Assembly (NCBI GenBank): GCA_900315675.1
Contig: OMZY01000010.1
Location: 1 to 64,000, forward strand
Reading direction: 5' to 3'
DNA: 64,000 nucleotides
From: an uncultured Eubacteriales bacterium
GTDB lineage: Bacteria > Bacillota > Clostridia > Christensenellales > Aristaeellaceae
In this document: in pieces, positions 52,274 to 58,777 of the stretch
Position numbering within the stretch: the first letter of the stretch is position 1
Layout: every line of letters begins with the position of its first letter
Made by a program: the position numbers and the translations under genes
The notes under the pieces: model-generated
What the model was told of the DNA's origin: nothing
The model's database searches: none
Seen by the model: the letters and a program-made list of their open reading frames with translations, nothing else

Positions 52274-52765
52274 TCAGCCCAGCGGCCGGGTCTCGATCAC
52301 TTCATAGTACATGGGGGTATAGCCTTCCGGAGCGGTCTTCAGCAGCTCCGCCAGGATCTCCTCGTCGTCCACCTTTTTCAGCACCATCTTCGCCCCGTTG
52401 GTGGCGGTCATCAGCTGCGCGTCCGCGGCGGGCAGCGCGCCGTACATGGCCATCAGCTCGGAGCCGTTTTCAATGTTCGCCGTGGTCTGGTTCGGGTTGA
52501 TGCCCAGCTGGACGTAGTACACGTCCCCGATCTTCTGCATGCCGTAGACAAAGTAGGCGATGTTCGGCGTGCCGTCCGGGTTCACGGAAGCCACGGCGTA
52601 GAAGCCGGTGTAGGAGTTGACGGCGTTCATCAGCTCATCGCCAGTCAGGGCGCCGTAGTAGTTGGCGACGGAAGCGGTGGTCACGGCGTCCGTGGTTTCC
52701 GCCGCGGCGCACGCAACGGCCAGCAGAAGCACGCAGGCCAGCATAACAGATATGATTTTTTTCAT
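52274..52765 (-). CDS. Exported PPOX-type split-barrel-like protein
   Basis: A 163-residue secreted protein with signal peptide ISVMLACVLLLAVACAAA. The mature part resembles the pyridoxamine 5'-phosphate oxidase-like flavin split barrel: FYAVASVNPDGTPNIAYFVYG (strand-turn-strand start), GDVYYVQLGINPNQTTANIENGSELMAMYG (the K/Q-TxxNI motif). Such proteins are almost always cytosolic and bind FMN or F420, so an exported member is unusual. Alternatively it may be an unrelated beta barrel. Promoter TTGACA-N18-TAAAAT; GGAGG precedes the start. Confidence 0.75.
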   Translation of the reverse strand: MKKIISVMLACVLLLAVACAAAETTDAVTTASVANYYGALTGDELMNAVNSYTGFYAVASVNPDGTPNIAYFVYGMQKIGDVYYVQLGINPNQTTANIENGSELMAMYGALPAADAQLMTATNGAKMVLKKVDDEEILAELLKTAPEGYTPMYYEVIETRPLG

Positions 52766-52793
52766 GGGGATTCCTCCTTTATTATTTGTATGT

Positions 52794-52823
52794 ATTTTAC
52801 AGTACTTTTCCTGTTTTTGTCAA
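52794..52823 (-). promoter_or_regulatory. Promoter of exported split-barrel protein gene
   Basis: TTGACA, 18-base spacer, TAAAAT on the minus strand, close to the divergent promoter at 52856. Confidence 0.7.
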
Positions 52824-52855
52824 TCTTTTCAATGCATTGAGCGTCTCTTTCCTCG

Positions 52856-52884
52856 TTGACCTCCCGATAGAAATCCGGTATAAT
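52856..52884 (+). promoter_or_regulatory. Promoter of exported acidic protein gene
   Basis: TTGACC, 17-base spacer, TATAAT; about 130 bases before the start codon. Confidence 0.8.
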
Positions 52885-53018
52885 GTCCCCGACCGGAACG
52901 GAAAAAAATAGAAAACGCAGTCCCGACTGCCAGCTCCTTTTTTTCTGCGTAACAATATATGCGGGCCGGGAAAAAGCACCCCGCTGCGGCCCGCGGGACA
53001 CAAAGGAGGAAAATGACG

Positions 53019-53783
53019 ATGAAAAAACTGCTTGCGCTGCTGCTGGTTCTCTGCCTCACCCTCGCTGCTGCATCCGTTTTCGCGGAAGAGGATTATGAGG
53101 AAGACGAAGAGTTCGGTTACTATCCGGATGAGTATCCGGAATCCCTGGTTTATGTCAACACCTGGGTCGCCGAAGACGGCGACTGGCGCATCGAAGTATT
53201 CGCCGAGGACGGCGGTCTCAAGCCCATGATCGTCCACCGGCTGGGAGACAATAAAGAGGATGTCTGGGAATATGCCATGGCCCTCAATCCCGAAAAGACC
53301 GCGCTGACCGCGGTGCCCTTCGGCCTGCATTACCGCCAGGACACTGTTTCCGGCGACTGGGACGAAACCTACTATGAGGATGGGGACGCGGTGCTGACCA
53401 TCACCGAGGAAGGGACCCTGCTCTGGGAGGACCTGAAGGAAGACGCGGGCAAGGACCTGGAGTTCGAGCCCATCGGCAACTTCTACGGCGGCCGCTGGAT
53501 GAAGGACGATATCGAAGTCATCTTCTATGACTGGTATGAAGGCCAGTATGATATCCGCTGCTATCAGTACGATGAGAACGGCAATATTCTGGCAGACGCC
53601 ATCCTGAAGGGCGACTACGATCCCGAAACGGACACCGTCACCGCGGAAGGCTACTTCGATCCGGACGAACCCTTCACCGTCACCTTCTCCTATGATGAGC
53701 ACAACAACGTGGTCTGGACCCAGGACGGCGAAAGCACCACCATGGAATACAGCTACAACGTTGACAGCGTTGAAAACGGCTGA
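53019..53783 (+). CDS. Acidic exported protein of unknown function
   Basis: A 254-residue secreted protein with signal peptide LLALLLVLCLTLAAASVFA, followed by a very acidic N-terminus (EEDYEEDEEFGYY). The rest is beta-rich and repetitive, with paired strands such as WVAEDGDWRIEVFAEDGGLKPMIVHRLGD and WMKDDIEVIFYDWYEGQYDIRCYQYDENGN (read in parts), and two halves that look like duplicated beta-sandwich units. No family recognised. The second ATG of three was chosen because AAAGGAGG lies nine bases before it. Own promoter and terminator. Confidence 0.82.
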   Translation: MKKLLALLLVLCLTLAAASVFAEEDYEEDEEFGYYPDEYPESLVYVNTWVAEDGDWRIEVFAEDGGLKPMIVHRLGDNKEDVWEYAMALNPEKTALTAVPFGLHYRQDTVSGDWDETYYEDGDAVLTITEEGTLLWEDLKEDAGKDLEFEPIGNFYGGRWMKDDIEVIFYDWYEGQYDIRCYQYDENGNILADAILKGDYDPETDTVTAEGYFDPDEPFTVTFSYDEHNNVVWTQDGESTTMEYSYNVDSVENG

Positions 53784-53804
53784 TCAGCCTCATCAGTCCC
53801 ACCC

Positions 53805-53832
53805 CGCGCCGGCCCCGCCGGCGTTTTTTATA
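53805..53832 (+). terminator. Terminator of acidic exported protein gene
   Basis: CGCCGGC / GCCGGCG stem with a CCC loop, then TTTTTTATATTTT. Confidence 0.9.
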
Positions 53833-53876
53833 TTTTCAATCGCATGCGAATAAAAAGCCAACGATCCCAAGTGCAT

Positions 53877-53953
53877 ACGGGAATGTGACAGAGGGGACAG
53901 ACGAAGCGTCACGCAAAGTGTGACACTTGGTCTGTCCCCTCTGTCACGTTCCC
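53877..53953. repeat. Large GGGACAGAC inverted repeat, copy
   Basis: GGGAATGTGACAGAGGGGACAGAC pairs almost perfectly with GTCTGTCCCCTCTGTCACGTTCCC (each over 20 bases, so key parts only: GTGACAGAGGGGACAGAC / GTCTGTCCCCTCTGTCAC). An inner stem GCGTCACGC / GTGTGACAC forms the tip. Confidence 0.88.
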
Positions 53954-53980
53954 GCTTTCCATAGCCTCAACTAACTCTCA

Positions 53981-54111
53981 CATTCGCCTTTGGCGAATAA
54001 TTCATATCGTCGAAGACGATAATTCATATTGAGTCGCTTGCGGCTCAATAATTCATATTGCCGCAGGCAATAATTCATTCCCCCGGCCCTACCGCAGGCA
54101 ATAATTCATTC
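53981..54111. repeat. Hairpin array with AATTCAT linkers, block 5
   Basis: TTCGCC-TTT-GGCGAA, ATCGTC-GAA-GACGAT, ATTGAGTCGC-TT-GCGGCTCAAT and ATTGCC-GCA-GGCAAT with linkers, then a second partial CCGCAGG unit. Confidence 0.93.
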
Positions 54112-54143
54112 CGAAAAGCCTTCGTTCAATCGAAGGCTTTTCG
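54112..54143. repeat. 13-bp palindrome around oxidoreductase stop codon
   Basis: CGAAAAGCCTTCG / CGAAGGCTTTTCG around a 6-base loop that holds the stop codon on the minus strand. Confidence 0.88.
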
Positions 54144-55247
54144 CAGCTCCCCTTTCTTCAGCCCGTTCATCTTCCCTGCCCTCGGCCAGTTCATATTCGC
54201 CATCATCATATACATCCACCGCGGGAAACCCTGTACATCTGCGTATATATCTCCCGCTTTATCCCCGTTCCGGATCGCCCCGGCCAGCTTTTCCATCCCT
54301 TCTCCGACATGCTTCCCGGGTCCCTGCCCGTTCGCGAACATCTTCAGCATCTCTCCGGCCCCGATAGCGATCCCGCCGCAGTATTCATACCCGCACTTTT
54401 CGCACCATTCCTTCACCATGCTCAGCAGGTTCTTCAGCTGATGGCTTTCATAAAAGCCCATGTTGGAAACCACATAGACCTTCTTCCTGCCGCCGGGCTC
54501 CCGCTCCAGCCGTTCCATCACCCGTAGCATCTGGGAAGGAATTCCGTCCACATACAGCGGCATACCCAGCACCAGCGTTCCCGCGGATAAAAGCGTCCGG
54601 CTCGTTTCCTCCGGCCTGGTAGCTGAAAGATTGACAATCTCTTCTGTCCCCAGCCGTCCGGCCAGGGCGGTCAGGAACTTCCGGGTATTCGATCCGTTGC
54701 CCCGCAGGCTCCCGTTCAGCAGAATCATCCCGTCCTGCTCACAGCCCGCCTCCTGCGTTTTCGCCGTTTCCGCCTCGCAGGGAATAAACTTCAGTTCTTT
54801 GATCCAGCCCCGGAAGTTCAGGCACACCGCCTCCACATAGGCTCTTGCCTTTGCCTTTTCATCCTCTGTAAAGGCGCTTCCCCGAAAGATGAAGGTAATG
54901 GGCTTCTCCTCCGGATACCGCTTCTGGTGATGCATCTCCCCGTGATGGATTTCCATGTACGGAAGCACCCAGCCGATACTCCGGTCCATCACATTCTTCA
55001 CAAAGCTGCTGAAGCCGCCGTAGGTGTACCGGCTGATCACCGTAACCTCTTCCGCCTGGTGGATCAGGGCGCCCATGCGGTCGTATCCGTCTTTGATCAC
55101 GCACTGTCCCGGGGTTTTGAGCCAGCAGCCGAAGCAGCCCACGCAGGGTTTGATGTTCCCCTTGTCGGAGATCACCTCATACCCCTCATACTGCTGCGCA
55201 ACCTCTTCCCATTCCTTTTCGTTCAGATCATGAATCAGTAATTTCAT
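54126..55247 (-). CDS. Tandem flavodoxin-fold NAD(P)H-dependent oxidoreductase
   Basis: A 373-residue protein with two flavodoxin-like halves. The first (1-185) has the NADPH-dependent FMN reductase pattern of clostridia: CVGCFGCWLKTPGQCVIKD (conserved cysteines) and SRYTYGGFSSFVKNVMDR. The second half starts at about 187 with ILLNGSLRGNGSNTRKFL, the FMN phosphate-binding loop of another flavodoxin unit, followed by LGMPLYVDGIPSQMLRVMERLE. Single-domain members are about 180-200 residues, so this is a fusion or duplication. It may reduce quinones or nitro compounds. The start ATG has AGAGG seven bases upstream. The stop lies in a perfect palindrome. Confidence 0.88.
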   Translation of the reverse strand: MKLLIHDLNEKEWEEVAQQYEGYEVISDKGNIKPCVGCFGCWLKTPGQCVIKDGYDRMGALIHQAEEVTVISRYTYGGFSSFVKNVMDRSIGWVLPYMEIHHGEMHHQKRYPEEKPITFIFRGSAFTEDEKAKARAYVEAVCLNFRGWIKELKFIPCEAETAKTQEAGCEQDGMILLNGSLRGNGSNTRKFLTALAGRLGTEEIVNLSATRPEETSRTLLSAGTLVLGMPLYVDGIPSQMLRVMERLEREPGGRKKVYVVSNMGFYESHQLKNLLSMVKEWCEKCGYEYCGGIAIGAGEMLKMFANGQGPGKHVGEGMEKLAGAIRNGDKAGDIYADVQGFPRWMYMMMANMNWPRAGKMNGLKKGELRKAFD

Positions 55248-55349
55248 AAACAACCTCTTTCCGTCGTATTGCAGGCATATGATAGGGCTGGAAGGATGAA
55301 AAAGTAAGGAGCCAAACCTTAAAGGATTATTAATTCTTCCGCCATAAAC

Positions 55350-55382
55350 AAAAAAGGACGGAAGGATTCCTCCTTCCGTCCC
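55350..55382 (-). terminator. Terminator of ACT-metallo-beta-lactamase gene
   Basis: GGACGGAAGGA / TCCTTCCGTCC stem followed by TTTTTT on the minus strand. Confidence 0.88.
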
Positions 55383-55387
55383 GGCTT

Positions 55388-56833
55388 TCAGTCATCGCTG
55401 AATGCAATATGCAGTTCCTTCGCCGCTCCGTGCGCGCCGAACACTTTCCATTCTCCCGTGCCCAGGCGCTGCATCACCGCGCCGCGTTCCTTCGCGCACA
55501 GGGCCGGATCCGTATCCACGGAGGTCATGAGCACCGGCGCGTACTGGTTGTACGCCGCCTGCTCCCGGGTCATGCCGTGCATGTTCACATAGATGTCCCC
55601 GGTAAAGGCGATCTTGTGCTGGTAGTCAATCAGCACCGTCTCGCCCGGCAGGTGGCCGCCCATGCCCTGGTAAACCTCAAAATGCAGTTCCCCGAAGTCG
55701 AAAAAGCCCATCTGCTCCAGCGGGTTTGCCTGTTCCCCCTGCGTATCCCACAGGGTTTTGATCTTTTCCGGTTCCGCAGGCCGGTAGAAGGTCAGCGCCT
55801 TGCAGATGCTCACATAGGGCTTATGCAGCGGGTTCTGCTCCCGGTAGCCGTTTTCGCCCCTGGCTTCCAGTTCCAGGCAGTCCCGGGTTTTCCGGCTGGC
55901 CAGGATCTCGTCAAACAGCGGCAGCAGTCCGCAGTGGTCCACGTCCGCATGAGTGATGAAGATCCGCTTTTTCATTTTGTCGTATTCCGGGATCAGGCTG
56001 CGGAACAGGCTTTCCATCTCTTCCCGGTACAGGGCGTAGCCGCTGTCCACGAACAGGATCTCCCCGCCGCTGCGGATAATCGTCGTGTTGCTGCCGCAGG
56101 GCGGCTCGATCAGGATAATCTCCGTATCCTTTGTGATCTGGTGCCGGGAAATTCGCGGCAGGAACGCCTCGCCCCGGCAGACGGAAAGCAGCTCCGCAAA
56201 GCGGCTGATGCTGTCAAAGGTCTTGAAGGGAGAAAGCCCCTTTTCGTCCAGCATCTGCATCACCAGGTTGGAGTTCACCAGCAGGTCGTTCCGCTTTTCC
56301 TCCGGCAGGCCGGTCAGCTGCATCAGGCCGGAAACAAAGGACTGATAGAAAATGCTGTTGTCAAACACCCGCTCCGTGTGGTTATAGTCCAGCACCCGCG
56401 CCGGGCACAGCTCCTGCACCTCCCGCAGGAACTCTTTCAGCTTCTCCTCGCTTTCCACAAACAGGCCCATCTTGAAGGCCTGGTAGGCGGAGCCGTTTTC
56501 CTGGGAGCTGATGTAGGAAATATTCAGGTGATACCGGTGGATCAGCTTCAGCACGTCCGTCACGGCGCCGGGCACGTCCCGCAGCATGAACTCCAGCAGC
56601 ACAATGCTGTTCTCGTTTTTATCCGTCTGCAGGTACCCGATCTTCCGCAGCTCGCTGTCCGCCTTCGCCAGCTGTTCTTCCTCCCCGTCCGCGTCAATGA
56701 ACAGGGTATGGGAGTCCACCGCCTTATTGTAGCTGACCCGGGTGATGTTGATACCCAGGGACGCAAAGCATTCGCTGGCCTTCAGGAAGGCCCCGATATG
56801 GTCCGGCATCGTCGTGATGTAAGTCTTCTTCAT
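55388..56833 (-). CDS. ACT-ACT-metallo-beta-lactamase fold fusion protein
   Basis: A 481-residue protein with an unusual build. Residues 1-70 are an ACT domain (TYITTMPDHIGAFLKASECFASLGINI, read in parts), about 77-150 a second (LEFMLRDVPGAVTDVLKLIHRYHLNISYI, read in parts), and from about 235 a metallo-beta-lactamase fold: TEIILIEPPCGSNTTII, ITHADVDHCG (294-302), GGHLPGE (392-398), AFTGD (409-413) and a final histidine in GAHG. The usual HxHxDH is here HADVDH, so one metal ligand is replaced by Asp. ACT domains bind amino acids, suggesting ligand-controlled hydrolase activity. The start at MKKTYIT was chosen from the ACT alignment. Promoter TTGACT-N17-TTTAAT. Confidence 0.85.
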   Translation of the reverse strand: MKKTYITTMPDHIGAFLKASECFASLGINITRVSYNKAVDSHTLFIDADGEEEQLAKADSELRKIGYLQTDKNENSIVLLEFMLRDVPGAVTDVLKLIHRYHLNISYISSQENGSAYQAFKMGLFVESEEKLKEFLREVQELCPARVLDYNHTERVFDNSIFYQSFVSGLMQLTGLPEEKRNDLLVNSNLVMQMLDEKGLSPFKTFDSISRFAELLSVCRGEAFLPRISRHQITKDTEIILIEPPCGSNTTIIRSGGEILFVDSGYALYREEMESLFRSLIPEYDKMKKRIFITHADVDHCGLLPLFDEILASRKTRDCLELEARGENGYREQNPLHKPYVSICKALTFYRPAEPEKIKTLWDTQGEQANPLEQMGFFDFGELHFEVYQGMGGHLPGETVLIDYQHKIAFTGDIYVNMHGMTREQAAYNQYAPVLMTSVDTDPALCAKERGAVMQRLGTGEWKVFGAHGAAKELHIAFSDD

Positions 56834-56878
56834 GGGCGAAACCACCCTCCCGCGCTGAGATTGGGATTTATCTTACTG

Positions 56879-56907
56879 ATTAAAGTACACTCTATGTCAA
56901 TAGTCAA
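56879..56907 (-). promoter_or_regulatory. Promoter of ACT-metallo-beta-lactamase gene
   Basis: TTGACT, 17-base spacer, TTTAAT on the minus strand. Confidence 0.65.
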
Positions 56908-57053
56908 ACAAAATTTATCATCGCTGTGCGATGGCATTCTCCCCCGCCGCAGGCGGAATAATTGTTAATTGTTCATTGTTAATTGTTCATTTGGGCTTCG
57001 CCCACTGTCCCTCTGTCATCTTCTCGTTTCCGCAGCCTCCACTAAATGATCAC

Positions 57054-57175
57054 ATTCGCCTTTGGCGAATAATTCATATCGTCGAAGACGATAATTCATA
57101 TTGAGTCGCTCGCGGCTCAATAATTCATATTGCCGCAGGCAATAATTCATTCCACCAGCCTGCGGCTGGTGGCAG
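57054..57175. repeat. Hairpin array with AATTCAT linkers, block 6
   Basis: TTCGCC-TTT-GGCGAA, ATCGTC-GAA-GACGAT, ATTGAGTCGC-TC-GCGGCTCAAT and ATTGCC-GCA-GGCAAT with linkers, then CCACCAGCC-TGC-GGCTGGTGG. Same order as blocks 2 and 5. Confidence 0.93.
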
Positions 57176-57180
57176 GTGGC

Positions 57181-57209
57181 TTGTCATTCTCCCCTCTTTC
57201 TGCTATTGT
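57181..57209 (+). promoter_or_regulatory. Promoter of Dabb-domain gene
   Basis: TTGTCA, 17-base spacer, TATTGT, 31 bases before the start codon. Confidence 0.65.
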
Positions 57210-57240
57210 TATCAAAACACACCCATCAAGGAGTATCGCC

Positions 57241-57522
57241 ATGAAACACTTTATCATCGCCAAGTTCAAGGAAAATATTGACTGGAAAGCCCTGCTTCCC
57301 GAAATCACCGAACTCTTTGACGCCGGCCGTGCCATTGACGGCATTTCGGATGTGATCGTCCATCCTTCCTGTTCCAGCCGTTCCAACCGCTTCCATATCA
57401 TGATCGAAATTCATCTGACCCCCGAAGGGCTGGAAAACTGGGACAAGTCTGACGTGCATAAGACCTGGAAGGCCAAGTACGGCGATATGCTGGAAGGAAA
57501 GACGATCTTTGACTGCGAATAA
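57241..57522 (+). CDS. Stress-responsive alpha/beta-barrel (Dabb) domain protein
   Basis: A 93-residue protein of the Dabb family: KHFIIAKFKENIDWKALLPEITELF at the start, a middle with ISDVIVHPSCSSRSNRFHIMIEIHL and the C-terminal HKTWKAKYGDMLEGKTIFD (all read in parts) match the dimeric ferredoxin-like barrel that binds small hydrophobic ligands. The function of most members is unknown. AAGGAG lies eight bases before the start. It is followed after 41 bases by the small hydrolase gene and is probably co-transcribed with it. Confidence 0.88.
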   Translation: MKHFIIAKFKENIDWKALLPEITELFDAGRAIDGISDVIVHPSCSSRSNRFHIMIEIHLTPEGLENWDKSDVHKTWKAKYGDMLEGKTIFDCE

Positions 57523-57563
57523 TCAGAACTGAACGCAATAACATATCAGGAAGTGACTGACAG

Positions 57564-58121
57564 ATGAATAAAAAGAAACTCGCCGTGATCCTGCCGGGCA
57601 CGGGTTATACGCCCTTTATGCCCTTACTGTTTTACGCCGCCAATTCGGCGGAAGAGAGAGGCTATGAAATCTGCTGGGTGGACTACTGCCCCATCTTCGC
57701 GGAAGCGAAATCCCGCGGGGCGGACGGCATGAACGCCGCGATGGAAAAGGCTTTCCAGTATGCGGAAGAAAAGCTGGACGCCATCCGGTACGATGAATAT
57801 GAAACCGTCGTCTTCATCGGCAAGAGCCTCGGCACCATTGTCGGAGCGAAATATGCCGCGCAGCACAATTGCACCCCGGATCAGGTCTGGTACACTCCCG
57901 TTCCCGAAGCCTATGAATATGTCAAAGGAAACGTGCTGGCCTTCATGGGCGACCGTGACCATGTGATGAACGCGGAGGAGGCCCGTAAAAAGGCGGCGGA
58001 GAAAAACCTTCCCCTTCATGTCTACCCCAACGCCGATCATTCCCTGGCCACCGGCAATACGCTTACGGACCTGGACATCCTGAAAGATGTCATGACTGTA
58101 ACAGGGGAATTCCTCAAATAA
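57564..58121 (+). CDS. Small alpha/beta hydrolase
   Basis: A 185-residue hydrolase of the minimal alpha/beta type (no lid domain). The start KLAVILPGTGYTPFMPLLFYAA has an oxyanion-type GTGY loop, the nucleophile is in VVFIGKSLGTIVGAKYA (Ser of GKSLG), the acid in AFMGDRDHVMN and the catalytic histidine in PNADHSLATG. Similar small proteins are annotated as dienelactone hydrolase-like or unknown. It is the second gene of a two-gene unit with the Dabb protein; terminator follows. Confidence 0.88.
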   Translation: MNKKKLAVILPGTGYTPFMPLLFYAANSAEERGYEICWVDYCPIFAEAKSRGADGMNAAMEKAFQYAEEKLDAIRYDEYETVVFIGKSLGTIVGAKYAAQHNCTPDQVWYTPVPEAYEYVKGNVLAFMGDRDHVMNAEEARKKAAEKNLPLHVYPNADHSLATGNTLTDLDILKDVMTVTGEFLK

Positions 58122-58134
58122 CACGGAACCAAAC

Positions 58135-58168
58135 AAACCGGAGGAACAAAATCGTTCCTCCGGTTTTC
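58135..58168 (+). terminator. Terminator of Dabb-hydrolase unit
   Basis: AAACCGGAGGAAC / GTTCCTCCGGTTT stem followed by TTTC. Confidence 0.88.
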
Positions 58169-58192
58169 ATATACTCTCTGTCTGCAGCAGCG

Positions 58193-58777
58193 TCACTCAA
58201 CCTCAATGATGCATTCCCAGAACGCCGCCAGTTTCTCCCGCAGCGTTTCAGACCGGAACCACTCCGTACTGCCGGACCCTTCCCCATGGACTACCGCTTC
58301 CGATCCTTTGATCAGGATTCTGGCCAGGGTGACGTCATCCGCGTCCAGGCGGCTGGAGATTTCACCCTTTGCTTTCAGCCGGGCAAGCGCTCCGGCCAGG
58401 GGCTGCACCATCGCTTCCAGCGTCCTGTCATGCAGCGCGTTCCGGACCGTCCAGTGGAGCTTGTCTCCCTGCAGCACATGGTAAAAGATCTCCGCGCTTC
58501 GGCCCATTTCCTCCGGGATCATCCGGATAATCTGCCGGAAAGACAGGGATTCATCCCCCAGGATGCCGCCGATCCTTTCCGCGTAGGCGTTCAGGAACCG
58601 CTCCGTCACCGCCTCAAAAAGCGCTTCCTTGGACGGAAAAAAGTGATAGAAACTGCCGGTGACAATCTGCGCCTCTTCCAGGATCATCTTCACGGAAGTC
58701 TTTTCAAAGCCATTCTGAAAGAACACCTTCTCCGCGGCGTCGAGGATCACTTCCCGGGTCTCTCCCTTTTTGGCCAT
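58193..58777 (-). CDS. TetR family transcriptional regulator
   Basis: A 194-residue repressor. The N-terminal helix-turn-helix is plain (REVILDAAEKVFFQNGFEKTSVKMILEEAQIVTGSFYHFFPSKEALFEAV, read in parts); the C-terminal ligand domain is helical. The start ATG overlaps the stop of the flavodoxin/ferredoxin gene (TAATG), so the two are made together. Two near-identical TAGAATATYGTTCTA palindromes around the shared promoter are its likely operators, giving autoregulation. Confidence 0.93.
   Translation of the reverse strand: MAKKGETREVILDAAEKVFFQNGFEKTSVKMILEEAQIVTGSFYHFFPSKEALFEAVTERFLNAYAERIGGILGDESLSFRQIIRMIPEEMGRSAEIFYHVLQGDKLHWTVRNALHDRTLEAMVQPLAGALARLKAKGEISSRLDADDVTLARILIKGSEAVVHGEGSGSTEWFRSETLREKLAAFWECIIEVE

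Larger units (their letters stand above)
53784..54125. repeat. Intergenic repeat cluster
   Basis: No gene. Terminator (53805-53832), a large GGGACAGAC inverted repeat (53877-53953) with tail CTTTCCATAGCCTCAACTA, hairpin array block 5 (53981-54111), and the palindrome over the oxidoreductase stop codon (54112-54143). Confidence 0.82.
56834..57240. repeat. Intergenic region with promoter and hairpin array
   Basis: No gene. Holds the ACT-MBL promoter (56879-56907), a CATCGC/GCGATG hairpin, CCGCCGCAGGCGG with AATAATT, ATTGTTA 7-mers (56960-56992), a truncated CTGTCCCTCTGTCA end, array block 6 (57054-57175) and the promoter of the Dabb gene (57181-57209). Confidence 0.8.

Noticed and set aside
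37258-57175. Hairpin blocks as ordinary intrinsic terminators.
   Set aside because: They lack T-runs, are found both upstream and downstream of genes, and occur as ordered series; real terminators lie separately nearby.
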